Positions 52,256 through 60,127 of a DNA stretch of 60,150 bases are shown here, piece after piece. A program made the position numbers and the translations under genes. Position 1 is the first letter of the stretch, and each line of letters begins with the position of its first letter. The stretch comes from Firmicutes bacterium UBA6806 (GTDB lineage Bacteria; Bacillota; Clostridia; Peptostreptococcales; Acidaminobacteraceae). The notes under the pieces are model-generated. The model was not told the DNA's origin. It did no database searches and worked only from the letters and a program-made list of their open reading frames with translations. The stretch covers positions 1 through 60,150 of the forward strand of contig DKFC01000055.1 in assembly GCA_002452745.1 (NCBI GenBank). Reading direction: 5' to 3'.

Positions 52256-53211
52256 GAGTTCCCCAAATCCTTTATTCTCGTATCAATCAATCCGTAAAGT
52301 ATGTCTGCCAAAAGGTTTCCAATAATCACAAGGCTTGATGATAAAATCAGTATGACCAGTATAACTGGAAAGTCAAAGCCTCTGATAGCCCCTAAAAAAT
52401 AAGGGCCTACACCTGGCCATGAGAAGATGCTCTCTGTGACGAATGCACCTGTTACAAGCATCGGAAGTGACATTCCAATCAAAGTGATAAGCGGCAACAA
52501 CGCATTTTTTAGCACATGCCTAAATAAGATGTTGGTCTCTGTAGCACCGTAAGTTCTCTGAACCGATACATAATCCTCTGCCAACTGTCCAATCGTCGAA
52601 CTCCTCACATACCGAATCATCTGCGGTAAAAAGGCGATGGTAAGCGTGGTGCACGGTAAAATCATGTGTTTCACCAAATCCTGAACAGACTTTTCCTGCC
52701 CCGTTGTATACATGCCTAAAGATGGCAGAAGATTCAGCTTATATGAAAAAAAGTAGAGGAATATAAGCCCCATCCAAAACGTCGGCATGGACATGGTAAC
52801 CGAACAAAATCCATCCACAATTTTATCAATCAGGGTTCCCTGTTTTGCCCCTGCAAGCAGTCCAAGAACCACCGCAATAATCAAAGCGATTAGATAGGAT
52901 GGCGCCACAATCAGCATTGTCGCTGGAATTCTCTGAGCAAGTGCCTCTTTGATATTTGAGTGTGTTACAATTGAGTAGCCAAAATCACCAGACGCAATTT
53001 TTTTCACCCATGCAATATACTGCACATAAATGGGGTCGTTTAACCCATATTCATCCTTTAATGCCTCAATATACTCTTCGGACATATCCGGTGTTGTAAT
53101 TGAGTCCACCGCATCATACGGTGCCATTTGTATAAGTGTAAATGTCAATATGGAAATTAGAATCACAAGCGGAATCGCCTGTAAGATTCTTTTGACAATA
53201 TATTTCCCCAT
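52252..53211 (-). CDS. Peptide-type ABC transporter permease (OppB/DppB-like)
   Basis: A 319-residue permease: the N-terminus YIVKRILQAIPLVILISILTFTLI is typical of OppB/DppB, followed by the large external loop, about five more helices and the EAA loop DYVSVQRTYGATETNILFRHVLKNALLP. GGAGGAAAG precedes the ATG. It heads the permease-ATPase part of the operon after an intercistronic hairpin. Confidence 0.92.
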   Translation of the reverse strand: MGKYIVKRILQAIPLVILISILTFTLIQMAPYDAVDSITTPDMSEEYIEALKDEYGLNDPIYVQYIAWVKKIASGDFGYSIVTHSNIKEALAQRIPATMLIVAPSYLIALIIAVVLGLLAGAKQGTLIDKIVDGFCSVTMSMPTFWMGLIFLYFFSYKLNLLPSLGMYTTGQEKSVQDLVKHMILPCTTLTIAFLPQMIRYVRSSTIGQLAEDYVSVQRTYGATETNILFRHVLKNALLPLITLIGMSLPMLVTGAFVTESIFSWPGVGPYFLGAIRGFDFPVILVILILSSSLVIIGNLLADILYGLIDTRIKDLGNS

Positions 53212-53265
53212 GGACTTTCCTCCATTAAAATCTGTCCCTCTTCAAATCAAGTTTATTCTCATATT

Positions 53266-53299
53266 AAAATCAAAGAGTGGAAGCCCACTCTTTGATTTT
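53266..53299 (-). terminator. Intercistronic hairpin between binding-protein and permease genes
   Basis: A 15-bp perfect stem (AAAATCAAAGAGTGG with its complement), four-base loop, then TTTTAATAT on the minus strand. It probably reduces read-through into the permease genes or stabilises the binding-protein mRNA. Confidence 0.7.
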
Positions 53300-53319
53300 T
53301 CAACGCCATTATCATAAAC

Positions 53320-54945
53320 TTATTTTACTTCGAATAATTTGGACATGTCTTCAAATGTGAAAATCGGCACTAATTTAGCATCTTCAACGCCACCGATTCT
53401 ATTTGACACAGCGATAATTCTCTTGTTTTCACTAAGTGGTAAGAAGAACGCTTCATCAATTAGGGTCTTTTGAAGGTTTACATAGATTGCCTCTCTCTTA
53501 GTGGCATCCAGTTCTGTTTTTCCATCTTTAAACCCTTGGTCTATTGCTTCATTTTGAATACCTGAGAAATTTGCCTCTCCATCAGATACAAACAAAGTCG
53601 CATAGTTGTCAGGGTCCGTTCCCATGATATAACCACCCATGAACAAGTCAAAGTCAGCTGTTTTTGGATACAGAGCATTGTTAAACATCGCACTTGAATC
53701 CAGCGGTACCAATTCACATTCAATGCCAGCAGCATTTAAATTTGCCTGTATTAAAAGACCTTGTGTCTCGTAAACTTGGTTGTTCGCAATATATGCAAGG
53801 CGAACTTTTGGATTTTTAACGCCTGATTTTGCTAGGTATTCTGCTGACTTCTCAGGGTTGTATCCATATGGTTCCACGTCTTCAGTGGAGTAAGTGCTGT
53901 TTTCTGGTAAAAATGATTGTGGATTTCTAGCATAGTCCTCTGACACATAGACAGATGTAATCAGATCCTCTTTGTTAATCGCATATAGAATAGCCTTTCT
54001 AAAATCCTTGTTGTCCATATTCTCTCTGTAGACAACAGCAGACATGTAGCCAATTCGGTTTTCTGTGTACGGGAATATGGAGAATTTTGAAGCATCCAGC
54101 TTTTCAACATCCACTGGAAGGATTGACAATGCGTCAAGTTCACCATTTTGAAGGGCAATCAAAGCCGCATTTGAATCTGAAACGATTTTGAACACAACTG
54201 TATCAATTTCAGGTTCACCTAAGAAATAATCTTCGTTTTTAACCAATGTCAGGTTATCCCCTTCGGAGTATGAACTGAATTTATATGGGCCTGTTCCAAT
54301 TGGAGTTGCATTTTTAGGATTGATTTTAAATTCTGTCTCACCTGCCCAGATATGTTCAGGGACGATGAATTTTTCCTGCGAAAGCAAGTCCATTGCATAT
54401 GGAATCGCATATGGGAACACAAATTTAACAGTGTAATTATCGACTTTTTCAACAACAAGCGGCGTTCCATCAAATTGAAGAACATCATGTCCATTTGCTG
54501 TTGGCAAATTGATAATCGTATTATACGTGAAGACCACGTCATCAGCAGTGAAATCTTCACCATCGTGCCATTTTACGCCTTCTCTGAGCTTAACTGTATA
54601 AGTCAGCTTATCTTCCGACTCCTGAATATCTGTGGCCAAGAAGTACTCAGTGCTGCCGTCTGCGTTTAATACAAACAGCGGCGAGTACATCGCCTTTGTC
54701 GCCATGAGGTCATAACGACCGCTGGCGGTTGTTGCGTTAATATTGTTTGTGGGATCGCCATCTATTCCCAAAACAAAGAGTTCTTTTGCTTCGGCAGGTT
54801 CTGTCTGTGCTGCCGCATCTGTTGGTTCAGTACCTGTTGTTTGAGCATTATCCGCTGTATTTCCGGCATCTTTCGACCCACAACCTGTGATCGTGAACAT
54901 CATAATAGCCAGTACGGAAATAATCATGCTTAATTTCTTCTTCAT
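53320..54945 (-). CDS. ABC transporter substrate-binding lipoprotein, family 5 (peptide type)
   Basis: A 541-residue extracellular binding protein. The lipobox TITGC (Cys about 22) is followed by a Thr/Ala/Glu-rich linker and the SBP_bac_5 domain (TYTVKLREGVKWHDGEDFTADDVVFTYN and GTGPYKFSSYSEGDNLTLVKNEDYF are clear). The likely ligands are peptides, although nickel and sugar importers share the fold. It is the first gene of the operon, with GGGGGT before the ATG and a long leader. Confidence 0.92.
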   Translation of the reverse strand: MKKKLSMIISVLAIMMFTITGCGSKDAGNTADNAQTTGTEPTDAAAQTEPAEAKELFVLGIDGDPTNNINATTASGRYDLMATKAMYSPLFVLNADGSTEYFLATDIQESEDKLTYTVKLREGVKWHDGEDFTADDVVFTYNTIINLPTANGHDVLQFDGTPLVVEKVDNYTVKFVFPYAIPYAMDLLSQEKFIVPEHIWAGETEFKINPKNATPIGTGPYKFSSYSEGDNLTLVKNEDYFLGEPEIDTVVFKIVSDSNAALIALQNGELDALSILPVDVEKLDASKFSIFPYTENRIGYMSAVVYRENMDNKDFRKAILYAINKEDLITSVYVSEDYARNPQSFLPENSTYSTEDVEPYGYNPEKSAEYLAKSGVKNPKVRLAYIANNQVYETQGLLIQANLNAAGIECELVPLDSSAMFNNALYPKTADFDLFMGGYIMGTDPDNYATLFVSDGEANFSGIQNEAIDQGFKDGKTELDATKREAIYVNLQKTLIDEAFFLPLSENKRIIAVSNRIGGVEDAKLVPIFTFEDMSKLFEVK

Positions 54946-55128
54946 GTTTTACCCCCTTATAATTTGTTTTATGGTTAAAAGACTTCTCAAAGCACCCTAG
55001 CGTACTTTGTAGAAACATTTTATGGATAGCCTTAGCTTATCCTCATAGACGTCGAGTATCATTTCAATTGCATAGATGGCGTCGCTTGCTGTATGGTGAA
55101 CAATCCTCATCGTCTTTATGAATACTTC

Positions 55129-55157
55129 ATTCTACTTGTAAAAGCATGTGATGTCAA
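55129..55157 (-). promoter_or_regulatory. Promoter of the peptide transporter operon
   Basis: On the minus strand TTGACA (55157-55152), 17 bp, TAGAAT (55134-55129). The predicted leader is about 175 nt (55122-54946) and contains a hairpin AAAGTAC/GTGCTTT and GGATA/TATCC arms nearby; I recognise no riboswitch class. The gap 54946-55280 holds nothing else except the next terminator. Confidence 0.6.
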
Positions 55158-55246
55158 TATCTTTCACGCCATTTAAACATCCATACCCACTTTGTAGATT
55201 TTCGAAACCTTTAGGCTCTCATGAAATAACCATCCGAAGAGCTATT

Positions 55247-55273
55247 AAAAAAAAGCTGTGAAATCTCACAGCT
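55247..55273 (-). terminator. Terminator of the Gfo/Idh/MocA gene
   Basis: AGCTGTGA-GATT-TCACAGCT hairpin followed by TTTTTTTT on the minus strand. Confidence 0.85.
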
Positions 55274-55280
55274 CTGAATT

Positions 55281-56318
55281 CTATAGCTCTATCCGTCTCT
55301 TTTCTCTTTGACTCAGTATAACTGCCTCGATGATTTTAATCACATTGGCACCTTCCTCCGCTGTAACAGGCAGGCTTTTTCCCTCTGAAATGGCTTCAAA
55401 AATTGCCCTATAAAATGTGCGATAATCACCTTTTTCACTTTTAATCACCTTTCGATCTGTTTGCGTGTTGAGGACGCCATACTGAGATTCAGGTTCAACA
55501 CCCCACATCTCGTCAGTGGGAATCAAGCCCTCTCTAAGCGCACCCTCTTGAACATCTAGGCCATATTTCACAAAAGCACCCTCATCACCCAAAAGGATGA
55601 ATCTAGGCAGTGGTTCCTTGACTAAATTTCCCGCTTTGAGCGTCACTTTCAATTGGTTATAGTACAAGATGATTTCAAATTGATCTTCGACAACACCGTT
55701 TCGCTGTGATGCAAAGTCGCCGTAGACTTCGTCCGGAAGACCAAACAGCACCAACGCCTGATCTATCAAGTGAGAACCAAGATCATATAATGTCCCCGAA
55801 CCGGGATGTGCTTCTTCTCGCCATGCATTTATTTTTTTCTCAGGTCTAAAGCGGTCAAAATGAGACTCGAACTCTACAATTTTACCCACCTCACCAGATT
55901 CTATAATTTTTTGGAGTGTTTTAAAATCGCTGTCGAAACGCCGATTCTGATAAACAGAGATAAGCTGTCCAGTCTCCTGAGAGATTACCATCAGCCGGAC
56001 GGCTTCTTCAAGAGTCACTGTAAAAGGCTTCTCCACGATGACGTGTTTCCCCGCCCTCATGGCACTCTCTGCCAAATCTGCATGAGATGTGTTGGGTGTA
56101 CTCACAATTACCAGTTCAACCTCTGAATCCGCTATCATGTCTTCAGGTGTCTCAGTGATTTTAACCTTTGGAAAATCCTGTTTCGCCTGTCTTTGTTTTT
56201 CCACATCCTTGGTGCAGACTGAAATCACTTCAAAGCCCGCCACTTCTTTCAAAATCAATCCGTGAAAAATCCTTCCAGACAGACCATATCCAATGATGCC
56301 AACCTTTATTGTCTTCAT
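55281..56318 (-). CDS. Gfo/Idh/MocA-family oxidoreductase
   Basis: A 345-residue NAD(P)-dependent dehydrogenase. The Rossmann motif GIIGYGLSGRIFHG is at the N-terminus, STPNTSHADLA and the conserved catalytic-region HVIVEKPF (about 91-98) follow, and the C-terminal domain has GTLYDLGSHLIDQAL with the active-site Asp and His. It resembles the inositol/sugar dehydrogenases of Gram-positive bacteria (YdgJ/IolW type), but the substrate cannot be fixed. Monocistronic. Confidence 0.9.
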   Translation of the reverse strand: MKTIKVGIIGYGLSGRIFHGLILKEVAGFEVISVCTKDVEKQRQAKQDFPKVKITETPEDMIADSEVELVIVSTPNTSHADLAESAMRAGKHVIVEKPFTVTLEEAVRLMVISQETGQLISVYQNRRFDSDFKTLQKIIESGEVGKIVEFESHFDRFRPEKKINAWREEAHPGSGTLYDLGSHLIDQALVLFGLPDEVYGDFASQRNGVVEDQFEIILYYNQLKVTLKAGNLVKEPLPRFILLGDEGAFVKYGLDVQEGALREGLIPTDEMWGVEPESQYGVLNTQTDRKVIKSEKGDYRTFYRAIFEAISEGKSLPVTAEEGANVIKIIEAVILSQREKRRIEL

Positions 56319-56404
56319 TTTACCAACCCCCTATCTTCTACTATATAGTATACTCTATTATATACAATTCACTTCAAGAAAGATAGGGAGACGGCTCATG
56401 TGCT

Positions 56405-56962
56405 TTATAGATAAGTGACAGTTCCCTCTTTTCTCTTAGGAGGGTTTCCACCTTTTTGCTCGCTATACCCCAGTGTAAATCCATAATAAGGCGTGTACCC
56501 TTCTGGCAATTCCATTTTCTTGATTAAAGTCAGCCTATCTTCCCCTTGAAATGCAAAGTTCACCATGCCATTCCAACAGCTTCCAACACCGATTGATTCA
56601 GCTGCAATCAGCATATTTTGAGTGGCAGCAGCACAATCCTCTCTCGGCATCATAGCGCCATCTTTACCTGAAACAACCACCAGCGTAGGCGCATTATAAA
56701 ACATATTTCTATTTGGATCACCCACGATTTTTTGAATCAATTCATCTTCATGACTGATGCCGACTTTCTTGCCCGCACTGTTAATTTCGTCTATCAACTC
56801 TTTGTTTTGAATGACTGTGAAATGCCAAGATTGTTGATTGTGTGCACTTGGCGCATGGAGTCCAGCATCGATAATTGCATCTAAATCTTCCCTTTTCAAT
56901 TGCTCCGAACTGTACTTTCTCACAGAACGTCTACTCTTAATCGCCTTTATAACTTCGTTCAT
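56405..56962 (-). CDS. Nitroreductase-family flavoprotein
   Basis: A 185-residue FMN enzyme: KSRRSVRKYSSEQL at the start binds the FMN phosphate, HAPSAHNQQSWHF and GVGSCWNGMV form the flavin pocket, and PEGYTPYYGFTLGYSEQK the end. The family reduces nitro compounds, quinones or flavins with NAD(P)H. AGGAGGA precedes the ATG. A GTTCG-N4-CGAAC site lies 51 bp upstream and a MarR gene precedes it on the same strand, so it is probably derepressed by toxic aromatic compounds. Confidence 0.9.
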   Translation of the reverse strand: MNEVIKAIKSRRSVRKYSSEQLKREDLDAIIDAGLHAPSAHNQQSWHFTVIQNKELIDEINSAGKKVGISHEDELIQKIVGDPNRNMFYNAPTLVVVSGKDGAMMPREDCAAATQNMLIAAESIGVGSCWNGMVNFAFQGEDRLTLIKKMELPEGYTPYYGFTLGYSEQKGGNPPKRKEGTVTYL

Positions 56963-57012
56963 CTTATCCTCCTAATTGATTGGAACAGCGTTACTGTTCA
57001 TTTTTTCCATTC

Positions 57013-57026
57013 GTTCGAGAACGAAC
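57013..57026. promoter_or_regulatory. MarR-type operator upstream of the nitroreductase
   Basis: GTTCG-AGAA-CGAAC, the same arms as at the efflux operon and the marR gene. Another inverted repeat, GAACAG-N5-CTGTTC, lies at 56983-56999 next to the ribosome site. Confidence 0.6.
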
Positions 57027-57131
57027 TATTTTCGCTTTAATAATGAGGTCTCTGATTTCTCATTGACCCCATTAATGTCGTTTTTCATTGGAACTGAGTT
57101 CTCTATTGAAAATTCGACTAAGTGACGTAAA

Positions 57132-57575
57132 TCACTCGCACGACTTGCAATATCCCATATTTTTCACTGCTTTGTCCAAAATACCTTCCAAAACAACCCG
57201 TTCCTCCACCGATATTCCCTCCAGCATTTTGTCTAGGAATTCCGTTTCGTAGCGCTTTAGACTTGCTCTAACCTCGAGACCCTTCTCGGTAAGGCTCACA
57301 TAAACGCTTCGCTTATCCAAGATGCATTCTCGCTTCTCAACAATGTCTATTCCTTGATATTTGGTGATGATATCCGACAATGAGGACTTGGAAATCTTCC
57401 ATCTGTCCACCACTTCATTAAAGAGAAGATGGCTTTTATCCTCTGGCAGTATATAGAACAGTGGTATGTGGTTTACCAATATCGGAAGTCCCTCTTCAGA
57501 GATCTTCTGTGTTAAAAACCGATCCGCCTGCCCTAATATATATCTGATTTTTCCTATGGCACATTCAAATCTCAT
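57132..57575 (-). CDS. MarR-family transcriptional regulator
   Basis: A 147-residue winged-helix protein: NEVVDRWKISKSSLSDIITKYQGIDIVEKRE-type recognition region (about 55-85) and the wing CILDKRSVYVSLTEKG. The C-terminus ends in a CKSC motif (GYCKSCE), which could respond to thiol-reactive compounds. AAAGGAAAAG precedes ATG 57575; the frame is open upstream across its own promoter. The operator over its predicted transcription start suggests autorepression. Confidence 0.85.
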   Translation of the reverse strand: MRFECAIGKIRYILGQADRFLTQKISEEGLPILVNHIPLFYILPEDKSHLLFNEVVDRWKISKSSLSDIITKYQGIDIVEKRECILDKRSVYVSLTEKGLEVRASLKRYETEFLDKMLEGISVEERVVLEGILDKAVKNMGYCKSCE

Positions 57576-57588
57576 CGCTTTTCCTTTC

Positions 57589-57637
57589 GTTCGTTGCCGA
57601 ACAAGATTATTATAAAAACAAGTCATTCTGTTGTCAA
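57589..57637 (-). promoter_or_regulatory. Consensus promoter of marR with overlapping operator
   Basis: On the minus strand TTGACA (57637-57632), 17 bp, TATAAT (57614-57609) is a perfect consensus promoter. GTTCG-TTGC-CGAAC (57602-57589) covers the predicted start site. Confidence 0.8.
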
Positions 57638-57638
57638 G

Positions 57639-58922
57639 CTATTTTTTTAAAGCTGCCTTAAATGTGTTTTTTCCAACTACAATCATCCACAGAGAGGCTA
57701 GCAAAATCAGAGCACCTGAAGCACTAATCAAAAGTCCCATTCCAGAGCCTCTTCCACTTCCAAAGATTTGATTTGCAAGTGAAAATTTTCCATTTTTCAT
57801 AGCTGGCTCTAACCAGTTATCCACTAAAGGTCCCACCAGTACAAATGAAATGGGTGCCGTTCCGTAGGCGATTTGATATGCAATGGAAAATACTCTCCCC
57901 TGAAGCCTTGGCGGTACAGTTGCCTGAAGTGTGGATTTAAGTAATGCACTCACCATAGGAAGAGGCAACATGGTGAAAAAGATGAAAACTCCCAGCAGAG
58001 AAAGCTCTCTCGACACGCCAAACCCCACCATCATCACGCCAGATCCCATCATCAGCAGTAATACCACTGTTTGCCTTGAAAATCTCCATTTCTTGATTGA
58101 GACGACAACTGCGCCTGTAAAGGTGGCGACTCCCATGAGACTCATAATCACTGAAACCTGAGTTTCGCTGGCACCCAGCGACATGAGATAGGGTATTACC
58201 AGTTCCAGCGGCCCATTTAGCATAAAGTTCGTGAATCCGATATAAATTAAAAAAATCAACAGCCCGGGATTTGACTTTAAATATCCAAGAGCTGCTCTCA
58301 GCGCCTCATTAAAAGCGATTGACCCTTCTGACTCTTCTGCGGGCATCTTTGGTAATTCAAGATGCCATACAGCTATCACCGCCACGAAAAAGGACAACAA
58401 GTCCACCACGATAATCCCTTCCAGATGCACCAGTGGATATAAGACGGCAGTCATCACCGGCCCTAAAAAAGATGCCACTGGAAACAGCATTTCCTTGATT
58501 CCATTGACCCTGTCCCTCTGGGAATCCACAATAAGACCCGAAACTGCCACATCTGCTGCTGTACTCTGCATGGCTGAAAAAATCCCTTGAATACTCACCA
58601 CCAAGTACAGTACCGATGGCAATAATCCAAATTTCAAGATGGAAATCAGTAGAATTACAGTTCCAATTGCCTGACCTGTATCCCCTAAAATCATAGATCG
58701 TTTACTCTCCCACTTGTCTATGAGAACCCCAACAAGATGCCCCGTCAACAATGCTGGAATTTCATTAAAAAAGGGAATCAACAGCAGGTAAGTTGCCTTG
58801 CCTGTTGTCTGGAAAAGCCAAATTCCAATTGCTGTTCCAGTCATTTTACTACCAATCAGGGAAACGCCCTGAGTTGCCAAAAGGGTCTTCAAAACCCGAT
58901 TCTTCTCTATTATCCTATTCAT
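57639..58922 (-). CDS. MFS exporter, Mef-like (macrolide efflux type)
   Basis: A 427-residue transporter with about 12 membrane helices. TQGVSLIGSKMTGTAIGIWLF, the loop GVLIDKWESKRSMILGD (motif A region), RDRVNGIKEMLFPVASFLGP and the late LQGRVFSIAYQIAYG resemble the Mef-type macrolide exporters of the MFS_3 group. GGAGGAACAC fixes ATG 58922; the frame is open some 45 bases further upstream. Immediately before it lie a promoter, a leader ORF and a terminator hairpin, so expression is probably induced by a ribosome-targeting drug. The true substrate is unknown. Confidence 0.85.
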   Translation of the reverse strand: MNRIIEKNRVLKTLLATQGVSLIGSKMTGTAIGIWLFQTTGKATYLLLIPFFNEIPALLTGHLVGVLIDKWESKRSMILGDTGQAIGTVILLISILKFGLLPSVLYLVVSIQGIFSAMQSTAADVAVSGLIVDSQRDRVNGIKEMLFPVASFLGPVMTAVLYPLVHLEGIIVVDLLSFFVAVIAVWHLELPKMPAEESEGSIAFNEALRAALGYLKSNPGLLIFLIYIGFTNFMLNGPLELVIPYLMSLGASETQVSVIMSLMGVATFTGAVVVSIKKWRFSRQTVVLLLMMGSGVMMVGFGVSRELSLLGVFIFFTMLPLPMVSALLKSTLQATVPPRLQGRVFSIAYQIAYGTAPISFVLVGPLVDNWLEPAMKNGKFSLANQIFGSGRGSGMGLLISASGALILLASLWMIVVGKNTFKAALKK

Positions 58923-58954
58923 GTGTTCCTCCAAAATATATTTGGCGTGTATAA

Positions 58955-58987
58955 TAAAAAAAGCCACAGTCTAATAGACCGTAGCTT
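58955..58987 (-). terminator. Candidate attenuator hairpin before the Mef-like exporter gene
   Basis: On the minus-strand RNA a 12-bp stem (AAGCUACGGUCU with AGACUGUGGCUU, two G-U pairs, three-base loop) is followed by UUUUUUU. The two wobble pairs would be A-C mismatches in the plus-strand RNA, so the hairpin belongs to the minus transcript. It lies 33 bp before the start codon of the exporter. Confidence 0.8.
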
Positions 58988-58992
58988 GTTCG

Positions 58993-59055
58993 CTAAAAGC
59001 AGACACAACGCCAATCATCGACTTTAAATCCATTTCGCATCACAAAACCCCGCAT
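58993..59055 (-). CDS. Candidate leader peptide of the Mef-like exporter
   Basis: A 20-codon ORF encodes MRGFVMRNGFKVDDWRCVCF. AAAGTGA is eight bases before ATG 59055; an internal ATG at 59040 has GCGGGG seven bases upstream and would give 15 residues. The stop lies five bases before the terminator stem, so a ribosome held on the last codons would cover the 5' arm and prevent termination. A second mini-ORF (MCIIVRA, 59116-59093) precedes it. No experimental support exists. Confidence 0.5.
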   Translation of the reverse strand: MRGFVMRNGFKVDDWRCVCF

Positions 59056-59155
59056 TTAGCGGTTCACTTTGAGATGTTTAGTTTCAACAGATTTAAGCGC
59101 GTACGATGATACACATGATAGAGCGGATTCCCCTTTGCAAATATACTTTACCATT

Positions 59156-59185
59156 ATCATACCCGTTTAGCCTTCTTATTGTCAA
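59156..59185 (-). promoter_or_regulatory. Promoter of the Mef-like exporter leader
   Basis: On the minus strand TTGACA (59185-59180), 18 bp, TATGAT (59161-59156). The -35 box overlaps the stop codon of the pentapeptide-repeat gene. The predicted leader is about 225 nt. Confidence 0.6.
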
Positions 59186-59838
59186 TCCTCAACTTTAACG
59201 CCAAACATTTTGACAATGACGGCAGATTGCTCGAGCGAAATCATTGCACCTTTTATATCTTCAAACCGAAAACCGATTCCCTCCACTTCACACGTTCTAA
59301 AATCCACGCCCTCTAAACTCGTTCCAGAGAATTGAGTTCCTGTGAAATTGACATTTTCGGCTTCGAGTTCTTGAAATTTAGATGACTGAAATTCGCAAAA
59401 ATCAGCTTTTGAGTTGGATATCAGTGCCCGTTTAAAAGTTGTAAACCTAAGGTTCCCATAACTCAAAATACTATTGATTATTTGTAAATTCATAAAAACA
59501 GCATCACTAAAGTTCGTACCTGTCATTCGACAGTCCACAAACTGACATCGCTGAATGGAAACGCCAGATAAATCTGTCCCCGAAAAATCACAACCTTCAA
59601 AGATCACATCTTCAAGATCTAGTTTATAAAACTTTGCCTCCTTGAATGAGCTGTTCATCACCCTGCATCTTCTGATGTACAGATTTTCATATGCACTGGA
59701 TAAATCGCCGCCAGAAATCTTTAAATCACAAATCATGGCTTCTGGTTCAAGGTCGATTAGTTCCCATGTAGCATCACCTAATTTTGTAGGCAATTTTGGC
59801 GAATCTATTTTTTTCTTCTGTCTCTTTTTTTCTGTCAT
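59182..59838 (-). CDS. Pentapeptide-repeat protein
   Basis: A 218-residue protein whose middle (about 45-185) is made of pentapeptide-like A(D/N)LXX repeats, for example FEGCDFSGTDLSGVSIQRCQ, forming a right-handed beta-helix; the N-terminus is Lys-rich. Some such proteins (Qnr, MfpA) protect DNA gyrase from quinolones, but the repeats here are irregular and Qnr identity cannot be claimed. It lies upstream of the Mef-like exporter and downstream of the zinc-ribbon gene, with its own AGGTG ribosome site. Confidence 0.85.
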   Translation of the reverse strand: MTEKKRQKKKIDSPKLPTKLGDATWELIDLEPEAMICDLKISGGDLSSAYENLYIRRCRVMNSSFKEAKFYKLDLEDVIFEGCDFSGTDLSGVSIQRCQFVDCRMTGTNFSDAVFMNLQIINSILSYGNLRFTTFKRALISNSKADFCEFQSSKFQELEAENVNFTGTQFSGTSLEGVDFRTCEVEGIGFRFEDIKGAMISLEQSAVIVKMFGVKVED

Positions 59839-59875
59839 ACTGGATATTACACCTCCATATCCAGTATATCAGATT

Positions 59876-60127
59876 TTATTGTTTCCATCGTTTTAAATTG
59901 CCAAGCGTCTCCGTCATATACTTTCTGGCAGCTTTTTCGTCGTGACCTTCTTTAACCATAAAGGGAACACAGGTCTCAATCATCTCTTCCATAGTTTCGT
60001 CAGGGTTGTTAAATTCACCATTTGGATAACAGTAAATGCAGTAGTCCTCGTTTTTTGAGCCGTCTTTGTTCTTTCCGAAATCCTCTTCTTTTGCCATGGG
60101 CATCCCACAGCTTTGACAAATTTTCAT
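59876..60127 (-). CDS. Small zinc-ribbon protein
   Basis: An 83-residue protein with an N-terminal zinc ribbon (CQSCGMPM ... YCIYCYPNGEF, four cysteines at about 4, 7, 30 and 33) and an acidic helical C-terminus (ETMEEMIETCVPFMVKEG). It matches the small 'putative zinc ribbon' proteins with the CxxCGMPM start; function unknown. GAGGAGG precedes the ATG. It lies 37 bp before the pentapeptide-repeat gene and may be co-transcribed with it. Confidence 0.85.
   Translation of the reverse strand: MKICQSCGMPMAKEEDFGKNKDGSKNEDYCIYCYPNGEFNNPDETMEEMIETCVPFMVKEGHDEKAARKYMTETLGNLKRWKQ

Noticed and set aside
59182..59838. Calling the pentapeptide-repeat protein a Qnr quinolone-resistance protein
   Set aside because: The repeats are irregular and the Qnr loop features are not evident; only the fold class is supported.
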